A DNA stretch of 33,172 bases from Chara braunii (lineage: Eukaryota > Streptophyta > Charophyceae > Charales > Characeae), in contig BFEA01000602.1 of assembly GCA_003427395.1 (NCBI GenBank), positions 757,768 through 790,939 of the forward strand, in the 5' to 3' direction. The notes under the pieces are model-generated. The model worked only from the letters and a program-made list of their open reading frames with translations, made no database searches and was not told the DNA's origin. Shown here one piece after another: positions 1-8,408 of the stretch (position 1 is its first letter; each line of letters starts with the position of its first letter). A program made the translations under genes and the position numbers.

Positions 1-45
1 TATTGGTGGGGAGCTGCACCTGCTGGAAAACGGGTCCAGCGTCCC
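1..45 (-). repeat. 3'-terminal LINE/SINE tail module, copy 1
   Basis: Read on the minus strand this is the 46-nt module that recurs through the window: GGGACGCTGGACCC, a loop, then CCAGCAGG and CTCCCCACCAATA. It marks the 3' end of a minus-strand retroelement whose body lies to the right (roughly 46-440 or more) and whose poly(A) tail lies outside the window. Both predicted stems are intact (GCTGGA with TCCAGC, GGTG with CACC). The body shows no convincing reading frame. Confidence 0.8.
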
Positions 46-843
46 AGTACAGAAATGAACATGCTTATCGCAACGGTGCAAAGTACAGAACAGAAACAGA
101 ACAGGGCAAGCGGTGAAGTGTAAATGATGAAGAACTGAAATCTCCCAAGAGGAGAGCAGATGGGAAGCTGCGAATTCCGGGCACGGGAGTGGGTGCCAGA
201 GGAGAGGGAAACGACCTACCAGCATCACCTGGGTCTTCTTGGCGGCAGGGAGAAGTGAAGCGCAAATGGAGGAGGATCAAGGACAGTCACAAAATGACAA
301 CTCTGCAAATGACAGTGGCTCAGCCCAGGACACGGAAGAAGATGGGCCCAGCCTGAAACAGGGAGGGAGAGGAGGAGGATTTGACTGGGATTGAGGAGGG
401 GTAGATAGGAAATTGTCAGGCTGGGAGCATGGAGCGAAAGCATTGGGACAAGACAAGGGAATGCGGGGACTCAGCAGAATGGCTTACAAAGTATGTGAGG
501 CAATTGGAAGGGTAGAGGGAAGGCTTGTGAGGGAGGGAGGGAAGGAGGGAGGGAGAAGGGAGGGAGGCAAGTCAAGCTCAAAATCAGGATGACTAACATT
601 AGACATCTTTTTTTCTTTTTCTTTTTTTTTAACAGTCCGTGCTGATGCTAGGGATGTAAACATTAGACATCAATCCCCTTTTTGAAACACTGGGGAAAGA
701 ACAGGATGTGTCAGATTTCTTCGAAGAGCCATATTGTCAGATATCATTGCAGAGTGATATTCGGCCAGGGTGGACTGGCTGAACGACTATTCAAGAGAAT
801 CAGGGGAGCCTGGGCAAGGAGAATACCAGTCCCCCAAAATATC
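46..843. other. probable 3' body of the minus-strand retroelement, then purine-rich spacer
   Basis: No supportable gene. The first 400 bases are probably 3' sequence of the minus-strand element that ends at 1-45. Bases 437-560 are strongly purine-rich (GGGA and GGAGG runs). A T-rich run lies at 607-632. No recognisable domain was seen in any frame. Confidence 0.4.
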
Positions 844-1071
844 TAGGCAGTCTGACATTAAACAGCAGGGTAAAAATGCAAGGGGCAAGAAGTGAAAGGG
901 GTGGAAAATAGGAGGAGAAGAGGGGGAGGAAGAAGAANGAAGAAGAAGAGGTGCCGCTAGGCAGTCTGACATTAAACAGCAGGGTAAAAATGCAAGGGGC
1001 AAGAAGTGAAAGGGGTGGAAAATAGGAGGAGAAAAGGGGGAGGAAGAAGAAGAGCTGCCGCTAGTAAACCT
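844..1071. repeat. 114-bp tandem duplication
   Basis: The sequence starting TAGGCAGTCTGACATTAAAC at 844 recurs at 958, a period of 114 bases. The copies are almost identical, differing mainly in the length of the purine-rich GAAGAA run. A single N (938) lies in that run in the first copy. The near identity means either a very recent duplication or an assembly artefact. Confidence 0.85.
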
Positions 1072-1316
1072 TCACACAAAGGGGGATCACAGCAGGCAAA
1101 AGAAATGAGGAAAGCACAGATCACAGTCATGAAAGGCCAGAACAGAGAATAAGCGCAAGGTACGATCAATCAATGGAAAACCACGCAAGGAAAAAGCATG
1201 AAGAACACCGCAGCAGAGAGATTGGATTCGAAGAGGGGCATCGTGCACAAAGTTGCCATCCCATACCGGGGGCATGAACGTGCATAACGACTCGGAAGTA
1301 GAAATCAATAGATGTT

Positions 1317-1851
1317 TTATTTTTATTTTTCCTAAAACTATGCTATATTCTTCTCTCAAATCTTTCATCGTCTTTCAAGTTCTTTCAATTCACCCTCGCT
1401 ACCTACCTACCATTACTCCTAAGGCTTAGACAGGGGACCCCTGCAAACATAGCTTTGTTGTCTCCGTCCAGCCATCAGAGGGGATGCATGTTGCCTCCCC
1501 CCCCCCCCAACCATGGTGGTCAAGGATGGGGTGGGGCCGCCAGTGGTGGTCCGGCTAACGCAAAGACCGAGCATTTTGCCAGTAGCTGCGCCTCCCTTTT
1601 CATCGTCCCCCACCCCCAACCGAATAACAGCAGTGTCTAAGGCCAACACTCTCCCACACACCACACACAACCCACTCACACTGACACCCCTGTTGGCCAA
1701 GGACCATGCTATTACCGATCAGAGGTATCAAGCGGACTATCACCGCTGGTTGGCACTAGGTGCGCCGCAGGCAGTTGTGGGGTGCGAACCCACGACCACC
1801 TGAATGCCACGTGCCTAACCAATTGAGCTAGGCTGCTGGATAAATCAAATC
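1317..1851 (-). mobile_element. full-length tRNA-derived SINE with 14-bp target duplication
   Basis: On the minus strand the element begins near 1845 with a tRNA-like head: a good RNA polymerase III A box (TAGCTCAATTGG) and, about 30 bases on, a B-box-like GGGTTCGCACCCC. A body of about 430 bases follows, ending in an A-rich tail (AAAAATAAAAATAAAA). The flanks carry a perfect 14-bp direct repeat, AATCAATAGATGTT, at 1303-1316 and 1852-1865. This is the classic product of target-primed reverse transcription by a LINE partner. At about 535 bases it is long for a plant SINE. It does not carry the hairpin tail module seen elsewhere, so it probably used a different LINE. A second, headless copy lies at 13555-13962. 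Confidence 0.85.
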
Positions 1852-2043
1852 AATCAATAGATGTTGGGACAGTTGGGCGCTGTTTTTTTTTTCCCCCCAA
1901 GAGGATCTGAAAGAGCCTTAGCAGGGAATGGAATAGAGGGCAATCCATTATGGGATGCCCACATTCTGAGTTCAAAGTAGGAATGGCGGGAGGCGGGAGG
2001 AACGGACTGATCAAGAAGGGGAGCTATGGTCCAGTGAACTTGA

Positions 2044-2691
2044 GGCCTTTTTTTCCCAGCCAGAAAGAGACCAGAGACAATAGAACATATATTCCTGCAA
2101 TGCCCGTCAGCAGTCCTGACTTGGCGATGGTGGGATAGGGTGTGGCAACAAATGGTCCCAGGGCATCCATGGCCGTGGGAATGGCGGGCCATCCTCATGG
2201 GGCACTACCCACCCTTTCAAGATAACACCTTTGTGACAAACATGTTTCATCTGTCACGTAGAACGATCTTGTGGATCCTGTGGTGGCAACGTTGTGTCCT
2301 TACTTTAGACAAGGTGCGGATTGAAGGGGAAGAGAGGTTGGAGCAACTCAAAACGCATTTCCAACTGGAACTCTCACACAGGTGGTGGACCACTAAACAA
2401 TCACTGGATATCCTCCATAGAGCCAGAGACATCCGTGAACGATTAGTACAGTTTTCCAGGGATTGGCTGGGTGGGGATCGGGAGGGGTGGGTAGCGGAGG
2501 TTTGTTGGACAGGAGACTGGGATGGGGATGAAGGCAGGGAGGACAGACATGGAGAGAAGGAAGTCCCAAGGGACTACCATCTCAGATTTAAGGAGTGGTT
2601 GTCGATAGACTCAGGCATCCCCATGAGACCGGCAAAGGATTTTCTAGACCCCTTCCCTCCACACCCGGGATCTCTCGAAATATGCCTGTAA
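2044..2691 (+). pseudogene. LINE ORF2 C-terminal fragment (zf-RVT region)
   Basis: Remnant of the C-terminal part of a LINE ORF2 polyprotein, downstream of reverse transcriptase. The frame is open from 2044, after a TGA at 2041, to TAA at 2689-2691, with no natural start. Near its beginning it reads PETIEHIFLQCP then WRWWDRVW, matching the H-x4-C half of the zinc knuckle typical of plant LINE ORF2 C-termini; the upstream C-x2-C half is not seen. A basic, Trp-rich, probably helical stretch follows (LWWQRC). The last part ends near DPFPP. The same order and many residues recur in the remnant at 7329-7980, so the two belong to one LINE subfamily, distinct from the longer LINE at 13963-21079. It is a dead 5'-truncated copy. 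Confidence 0.7.
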
Positions 2692-3344
2692 TCCCCTGCC
2701 CATTGATAACTTTTTTTTTCTCCACCCTTTTTTCGTCTGGGCAGTGTTTGGGCTTTGTAGGGAGAGAAGGGAGGAGGAGAGAGTAAGTGAGGAAGAGAGT
2801 GAGAGGAAAAGTTGGTGCTTAGTTAGATCGGGAGTGAGGTTTTGGACGGGGACCATCTTTCCTCCCCCACCTGCTCTAGTTCAGTCCTCTTTCACCTTGT
2901 CTAACCCTTCCTGTTTGTCCTTGCCGCCTGTTTTTTCTGTTTCTTAGTTCTGGTTTGTGTTGTAGTCTACTTCTGTCTGATTTTGTCATTGCAGCCGCAC
3001 TATTTTTTCTTTTGGTCAGGCTGCTCTAAAACTCGCTGCCAGTGTGGGAGTGTGACATTCGGGTAGGACCGATGGAGGTCAGTATAGAAAGGCAGGTGTC
3101 CTGGGGGGATGGCAGGGAGACGGTAGGGATAACCACTGGTGCCCCCCAGTGGCCCCTCCCGGTACCCTGACCAGGCACGAGGTTGGGGAGGGAAACGAGG
3201 ACCATCAGCTCTTGGTTTCAGGTTTCGGGTCACGCTCACACCTGCTCAGTCAATCCTCTGGTTCCCAGAGCAATCAATGTTGACAGGCATCCTCTAGACA
3301 CCATCCAGTTTTTTCTATGTATCATTCAGTATCAATTTCTATAT

Positions 3345-3390
3345 GGGACGCTAGACCCGTTTTCCAGCAAGTGATGCTCCACACCAATAG
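3345..3390 (+). repeat. 3'-terminal tail module, copy 2
   Basis: Diverged copy of the shared tail (GGGACGCTAGACCCGTTTTC onwards). The first stem has one mismatch (GCTAGA against TCCAGC). It lies about 80 bases before the poly(A) of the truncated LINE. Confidence 0.8.
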
Positions 3391-3660
3391 ATGGAGCCTC
3401 TCCCCAGGTGCTAGCAATGTCTGCGCTAAACAGCATTGTTAGCACTGGTGGTTCTGTTTTTAATAATAATAAAAAAAAAAAAAAAGGTACTCAATGAGCA
3501 CCAAACTAAAGGACTCACTTTTGAGTGGAAGCCATGACAAATGATCCTGGAAACAATCACCTATGGACTTTTGGGGGCCTGATATTTCTGCGGAAAAGAA
3601 AGCAGTTGCCATGTCAATGGTGTCGCCGCAATTCTCGCTATACCAGACAAATGAGATTCA

Positions 3661-3713
3661 AAAAAACAAAAATAAAAAAAACAAGAAGAAGAAGAAGAAG
3701 TAGAAGAAGAAGA
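3661..3713 (+). repeat. A-rich and (GAA)n simple repeat
   Basis: Runs of A broken by C or T pass into about eight AAG/GAA triplets, just upstream of the presumed 5' end of element A. It may be the tail of another retroinsertion. Confidence 0.6.
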
Positions 3714-3787
3714 TAATCCGATAAATTGCCTTTTTTTTTCCTAACCAACCGCCAGTTCTGCTAGTGGTGGTGATAGAATCGAACCAT

Positions 3788-3826
3788 GGTGGGGGTGCAG
3801 CGCTACCGGGAGCGCTGCGCCCCACC
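3788..3826 (+). repeat. GC-rich 5' hairpin of element A
   Basis: A near-perfect inverted repeat: GGTGGGGGTGCAGCGCT pairs with AGCGCTGCGCCCCACC across a 6-base loop, with one bulge. The core CAGCGCTACCGGGAGCGCTG is identical, in the same orientation relative to the element, in element B (32944-32975, minus). Conservation in two otherwise diverged copies suggests a functional RNA or DNA structure at or near the 5' end. Confidence 0.75.
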
Positions 3827-4186
3827 TGGGCCGAAGCGACGGAGAGTGGATGCACGTCAGGGTGGAAGCCACGGAACCATTACCGTGTTCACCACAGCTT
3901 AGCGGAGGGTGCATCGCGGGACTTCCATTGAGGGGAGGCAGGAGGGGCGTGTGGTTGGCAGGGGGTGGTGGATGCCATGTCGGGGAAGGCGCGAGGCAGA
4001 TTGGTGTGACGGTGCATGGTGGGGAGGATGTTGGGTAGGGTATGGCGAGTAATGGAGGGTAGGATGCCACGTGGCATGGGTGGGTTGTTAGGGTTATAGT
4101 GAAAAGAAAAGAAAGCGTGTATATCGAAGAGAGGGAGGGAAATGAGTGTCAGGGCTATGAGTGCCCTGGGTTTTCTCTTCTCCTAC

Positions 4187-4237
4187 TTCAGCCTCTATTT
4201 CTTTGTCTTTTGTTTCGTCTGATCTGGCTGTTTGAGG
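4187..4237 (+). repeat. 51-bp inverted repeat, left arm
   Basis: Begins TTCAGCCTCTATTTC and is the reverse complement of 4861-4911 with about two mismatches. The right arm lies exactly at the junction between the two copies of the 644-bp duplication. Confidence 0.9.
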
Positions 4238-4266
4238 ATCGTTGTACATGGATTGAACTCTCTGTG

Positions 4267-5496
4267 AGGCCGCGTTGACGGGCTTGATACTGTTACTCAC
4301 AACACCATCGCCTTCAAAAAGTTTTAGGGAGGCGGCGGTGTCCTATTAATCTCTCCTGGTCGGCTCACTTCGCCAAGGGGCTGCACCGACACTGACTATG
4401 GGGAGGAGAAGGTGCTTCTCTCGCAGGAAGAGGCAGGGGATGAGTTTGGTCGGGATAGCGGTCTGGCAGTTGGATCAGGGGATAGCGGGAGTGGAGCGTT
4501 TCGTGATGATCGGCAGGGTTGGGTGTCTTCAAGCAGATCAAGGCAACTTCACGAGCCAATGGGAGCTCGGCGTGCAGCAGTTTGTCGATGTCGTCATCAA
4601 AAGTACTGCTCTAAATCTTCATAGTGGATCTGAAATGTAGTAATTTGGTTTTATCTAAGTCGTATCCTCATTTTGTTTTTTGGATCTTGGTTCATCCTTA
4701 GTTTGTGTACTTGTTAGGTATCTGACTTCTAGTTCTGTATCCTCAAAATTCTCTAATTCACTCATCATCGCATCTGTCTTGAAATATTTTTGATTGTGTT
4801 ATAGAACTATCTTCTAAAATACTCTTTAAACTCTTATCAAGTACGATTTCGAACAACAATCCTCAAACAACCAGATCAGACGAAACAAAAGACAAAGAAA
4901 TAGAGGTTGAAGGCCGCGTTGACGGGCTTGATACTGTTACTCACAACACAATCGCCTTCAAGAAGTTTTAGGGAGGCGGTGGTGTCCTATTAATCTTTCC
5001 TGGCCAGCGCACTTCGCCAAGGGGCTGCACCGGCACTGGCTACGGGGAGGAGAAGGTGCTTCTCTCGCAGGAAGAGGCAGGGGATCAGTTTGGTCGGGAT
5101 AGCGGTCTGGCAGTTGGATCAGGGGATAGCGGGAGTGGAGCGTTTCGTGATGATCGGCAGGGTTGGGTGTCTTCACGCAGATCAAGGCGACTTCACGAGC
5201 CAATGGGAGCTCAGCGTGTAGCAGTTTGTCGATATCGTCATCCAAAGTACTGCTCTAAATCTTCACAGTGGATCTGATAGGTAGTAATTTGGTTTTATCT
5301 AAGTCGTATCCTCGTTTTTTTTTTTGGATCTTGGTCCATCCTTAGTTTGTGTACCAGTTAGGTATCTGACTTCTAATTCTGTATGCTCAAAATTTTGAAT
5401 CCACTCATCATCGCATCTCTTGAAATATTTTTGATTCTGTTATAAAAATATCTTCTAAAATACTCTTTAAACTCTCATCAAGTACGATTTCGAACA
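4267..5496 (+). repeat. 644-bp-period tandem duplication in element A
   Basis: Bases 4267-4855 and 4911-5496 are direct copies starting AGGCCGCGTTGACGGGC, offset by 644 bases and about 95% identical by eye. The 55 bases between them contain an inverted copy of 4187-4237. Each copy holds a GC-rich half (open in several frames, for example SQEEAGD then DSGLAVGSGDSG, but with no recognisable domain) and an AT-rich half starting with a GTAGTAATTTGG stretch resembling a plant intron 5' part. I see no proof of coding. Confidence 0.85.
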
Positions 5497-5806
5497 GATT
5501 CTCTATTTTTTTTCCTCAAATATGTGCCTAACGTCTTCGTCAAACAATTCTCAAACCGAAGTTTGAGAATCTATTTCGAAAATCCTTCTTGCATATCTAT
5601 ATCTAAAATTCGTATGTTTTTTTTTAATTACATATGTTTAATCTTTAGTTTCGTAGTTGATTCCCTATTTTGAAAATTGAAGTGTTTCGTATTCGAATTC
5701 TTTTGTTCTCAGATAACTTTGTATTCTAATCTTTGAATTTCATTTTTCAAAAGTTTCTCATGATTAGTCTGTAAATAGATAGACTAATGGGTTGCACTAC
5801 AACAGG
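5497..5806 (+). other. AT-rich, intron-like stretch of element A
   Basis: T-rich sequence ending in TTGCACTACAACAG followed by GCAAGG, which looks like a plant 3' splice site. With the GTAGT at about 4637 or 5281 it could form an intron. Element B has similar AT-rich sequence in the matching position (about 31740-32300, minus). Splicing is an inference only. Confidence 0.35.
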
Positions 5807-5929
5807 CAAGGCTGGGGCAATGGGGAATGTTTAAGATCGCACTCTCAGGATTGACCTTCTTCCAAAGAGGATAGTACAAGGTGGGAGGAGTATTGTCCTT
5901 AAGGGGGAGGGTGTTTTGGGGGGGGTGTT

Positions 5930-6235
5930 CTTTTCTAGGGCGAGGCTGGTCTTTGGTTCGGATCAGCCACAACGGTTGAGGAAGAGGACAAGGGGGTAGA
6001 GTTGATTGCATTTGCGTTCAACATGAGGAGTGATTGGTGGGTTCTACCACCAGGCGGTGGGATAGGGTAAGGGAGAAGTTCTGCTATACGATGAAATACA
6101 CTAGAGGGGATTGTATTCCAATGGCATTGAGGGAGCATGAGGTGTCCGAAGGGGGTCTGTTCTTAACCGAGGCTGATGGGAGATGGGGGTTCCCTATAGC
6201 GGGGGCAGGGCGGAACAGAGGAGGGTGCTGAGGAG
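5930..6235 (+). pseudogene. conserved coding-like relic in element A
   Basis: The function of this stretch is not recognised. One frame, starting after a stop at about 6054, reads KYTRGDCIPMALREHE then TEADGRWGFPI and ends at TGC-TGA near 6231. The matching stretch of element B (minus, about 31310-31500) keeps several of the same residues in one frame (RGYC, LLREQE, GLF) but has in-frame stops. An upstream stretch in another frame reads SDWWVLPPGGG, so a frameshift near 6055 may separate two parts. It could be a degraded ORF captured by the element, or conserved non-coding sequence. No domain family is claimed. Confidence 0.3.
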
Positions 6236-6544
6236 AGAGCGTGATCGAGGGTGCGGAAGGAGGATGTTGTTTTGGAGTGTGTATCTTAATACATAGTAAA
6301 TAGTTTGAACTCTTGCTTGTGATCTGGGGAAGGAGCGTTTGAGGGGTAAACGTCTTGTTGGTGAGGACGGCTAGCTGACAAGATGGTAGTAGGGTAGGCA
6401 GTAGGGAGGATGGTGGCCTAACTATAGTAAGACCTACAAGAAAAGGGAAGGGGGAGGTAAGAGTTAGAAACAGGAGGGTTGGGGGTGATTGGGAGTTGTT
6501 TGCAACTGAGTAAGGTTCAGTCCAGGCCGAGTAGGTTTGGAGGT

Positions 6545-6835
6545 CGTTGATGGGACGATGCAGACTGTCGCTGAGGCCTTTTTGCTCTGTAACCCGAGTG
6601 GGGGCTTGGGTCTGGGGAAGCTCACCGAGGGAGGAAGGTGAAACCAGCTTGTCCAATGAAGCGAGTGTTGGGGCATTGATCTGTAGCCTGAATGAGTCAG
6701 GGGCTTGAGGCTAGGAGGGAGTGGGCGAGGGAGGAAGGCACTCCGGTCTCTGCCATCAGAACGAGGATGGTCGAAGCTGGGGCAGGTTGTGCTGCCCTGT
6801 AACCTTAGTTGATGGGGGGTAAGAAACTGTTTAAG
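6545..6835 (+). repeat. Alu-domain-like (7SL-like) dimer in element A
   Basis: Two main units, with a weaker third between them, are centred on TGTAACC: CTGTAACCCGAGTGGGGGC at 6597-6615, a diverged CTGTAGCCTGAATGAG near 6680, and CCCTGTAACCTTAGTTG near 6805. Each is preceded by a G-rich arm (GAAGCTGGGGCAG) and the first is followed by GGCTTGGGTCTGGGG. The layout resembles the SRP/7SL Alu domain, where a conserved UGUNR motif lies between the two 5'-domain hairpins. The TGTAACCCGAGTGGGGGC string is close to what I recall for plant 7SL RNA. Related units occur in elements B and C. No canonical B box (GTTCGA type) was found. Confidence 0.45.
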
Positions 6836-7115
6836 TTCTGATGAAGATTGAATGGTCGGACGGAGTCTTGCTTGCTTGTCAAATGGATTGTGGGAAGAAC
6901 ATGGAGTCCTGTTTTCTTTTTGTTAGTCTCCTTGGTTAGTGGATCTATAGGTAAGTTTTTTACAATAATAGAATCCAAGCTTTCTTCAGTAGATTTGCAG
7001 TATTTTCACAGCCTCTTGCTGTTTGAAGTGCATAGCTATCATTCCTAGCCAAAGTTGGGTAATGGCCCCGGTATCTCAAATTGTTTTGCATATGTTTCTT
7101 AATATGTTCTTGAAT

Positions 7116-7161
7116 GGGACGCTGGGCCCGTTTCCCAGCACGTGCTGCTCCCCACGAATAG
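7116..7161 (+). repeat. 3'-terminal tail module, copy 3 (compensatory variant)
   Basis: Ends element A. Stem 1 is GCTGGG with CCCAGC and stem 2 is CGTG with CACG. Both are changed from the common GCTGGA/TCCAGC and GGTG/CACC, and pairing is kept. The poly(A) follows at 7179-7194. Confidence 0.9.
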
Positions 7162-7228
7162 ACTGGACCTTTGTCCCAAAAAAAAATAAAAAACTCCCAC
7201 CGCTAACAACTTGGCTGAAGGATCCAAT

Positions 7229-7274
7229 CTATTGGTGGGGAGCAACACTTGCGTGAATGAGAGTCCAGCGTCCC
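7229..7274 (-). repeat. 3'-terminal tail module, copy 4 (degraded)
   Basis: Minus-strand copy facing copy 3 tail to tail, separated by 67 bases that include the poly(A) of element A. The loop and the 3' arm of stem 1 are degraded (ACTCTCATTCACGC). It is the 3' end of a heavily truncated minus-strand element. Confidence 0.7.
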
Positions 7275-7328
7275 TAATACAGAGTTTGTCAAATACATGA
7301 TAGTGCCAAAAAAAGTCTGTTATTTCCA

Positions 7329-7980
7329 TGGTGCCAATGGTGTCAAAGTTTATTCCCTTCCCATAAGAAGTCGGAGACCATCGAACATATTTTCATGCAT
7401 TGCCCGATCACCCAATTCACATGGAGATGGTGGGACCGCATATGGCAAAAAATAAAAACAGAAATCCCCTGGGCATGGTCATGGCAAGCCAAATTGGCTG
7501 GGCACTGGCCGTTGGCAGAAGCAGCCACAACCTTTGTAAAAAATATGTACAGACTAGGAAGGAGGGCGGTGATATGGACACTATGGTGGCAGAGGTGTAC
7601 CCTGGCCATAGAGAAGTTGAGAGTAGAAGGGTCAAAGATCACAGAACAGATTCAACAGCAGGTGCATCTTGAACTCACACAGAGATGGTCTGATATAAAA
7701 TCACAATTAGACCTTTTTAGACAAGTTGGTGATGTTAGGAGACTGCTTACAACATTTTTGCATAGACTGGGTAGGAGGGGAAAGAGAAGGATGGATTGCA
7801 AGGGTAGAATGGAGTGGAGACAGGGGAGAGGGACAGCGGGATTTGAAAGCAATGAGAGACTATCGCCTTGTTTTCAAAGACTGGACAAACATAAAACCCT
7901 CATTCCCACTACGCCCTCCCTCGGATTTCCCAGACCCCTTCCCACCTCGTGCCCTTTCCCTGGTGGAGATTCTGACCTGA
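7329..7980 (+). pseudogene. LINE ORF2 C-terminal fragment with zinc knuckle
   Basis: Open from before 7329 with no natural start. It begins WCQWCQSLF, then ETIEHIFMHCP, giving a complete C-x2-C ... H-x4-C zinc knuckle of the LINE ORF2 C-terminus (zf-RVT type). WRWWDRIW, a basic helical stretch with LWWQRC, and ELTQRW follow, in the same order as the remnant at 2044-2691. Comparison of the two shows a frameshift in this copy between about 7726 and 7770: the conserved ending (KDWTNI, DPFPP) is in the frame that stops at 7978-7980. The role in living relatives is probably nucleic-acid binding during target-primed reverse transcription. This copy is dead. Confidence 0.7.
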
Positions 7981-8238
7981 ATGCTTAATTACTCATCTCT
8001 TCCTCTACATCTACATACGTCTACATACATCTATATACACCCACATATGGAGCTCCTCCCTAGAGCCCCCTGGGGAGGACTCCGCTAGTGTACATAACTA
8101 TTTTGCACAATTGTTTTCCTTCTTTGCTGTTCAGTTAACCCCCCCCTTTCTTTCTGGGGTAGTCAATGCTGGCAGTAACATCTGAAGTATGGACCATAGG
8201 ATTAGCATTATGAGTATTCTGAGCTTTTCATGTATAAT

Positions 8239-8284
8239 GGGACGCTGGACCCGGTTTCCAGCAGGTGTTGCTCCCCACCAATAG
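8239..8284 (+). repeat. 3'-terminal tail module, copy 5
   Basis: Near-consensus copy with both stems intact (GCTGGA/TCCAGC and GGTG/CACC). It is followed by 23 bases and then poly(A) at 8308-8333. Confidence 0.9.
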
Positions 8285-8408
8285 AACGGAGCCTTGTCAA
8301 ATCAAAGAAAAAAAAAAAAAAAAAAAAAAAAAATCTTGTCTGCCTCTTCAGTCTTACAACAAGCGCAGCAGGCAATGGAGGAGATGATCAGTTCCCCCAC
8401 CCAAGAAG

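Larger units (their letters stand above)
1866..3485 (+). mobile_element. 5'-truncated LINE with ORF2 C-terminal remnant
   Basis: A 5'-truncated L1-type LINE. It holds the C-terminal end of ORF2 (2044-2691), a 3' untranslated region of about 650 bases, the shared tail module at 3345-3390 and an A-rich end (3461-3485, AATAATAATAAAA then poly(A)). It lacks ORF1, endonuclease and reverse transcriptase. The 5' limit is uncertain because no target duplication was found; it is set where the SINE target duplication ends. Confidence 0.65.
3788..7194 (+). mobile_element. element A: long non-autonomous retroelement with LINE-type tail
   Basis: A 3.4-kb non-coding element defined by comparison with its relative on the minus strand (element B, 33-kb end to 23007). 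Shared landmarks in the same order are: a GC-rich 5' hairpin (3788-3826); an AT-rich, intron-like stretch (about 5300-5780); a short conserved coding-like stretch (about 5930-6235); a region with GGCTAGC and GATGGTGGC landmarks (about 6370-6430); an Alu-domain-like dimer (6545-6835); the phrase GGGTAATGGCCCCGGTATCT (7049-7077 region); the hairpin tail module (7116-7161) and poly(A) (7179-7194). No reverse transcriptase is encoded, so it must be mobilised in trans. Copy A also carries an internal tandem duplication (4267-5496). The 5' end is placed at the hairpin because upstream similarity to B stops there. Confidence 0.6.
7300..8333 (+). mobile_element. 5'-truncated LINE with ORF2 C-terminal remnant, second copy
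   Basis: Same subfamily as 1866-3485. It comprises an ORF2 C-terminal remnant (7329-7980), a shorter 3' untranslated region (about 250 bases, including a CCCCCCC tract near 8140), tail module 8239-8284 and poly(A) 8308-8333. The 5' end is approximate. Confidence 0.65.

Noticed and set aside
1789-1842. Possible functional tRNA gene on the minus strand
   Set aside because: Good A box and B-box-like sequence, but no acceptor stem pairing or clear anticodon arm, and it is followed by a 430-base SINE body with target duplications.
4958-5245. Frames conserved between the two 644-bp copies as evidence of a gene
   Set aside because: The copies are recent duplicates, so several frames on both strands stay open equally; no domain is recognised.
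6084-6656. Minus-strand frame of 190 codons, proline- and serine-rich
   Set aside because: Low-complexity composition from a G-rich plus strand; it runs across element A landmarks and the Alu-like dimer with no domain.
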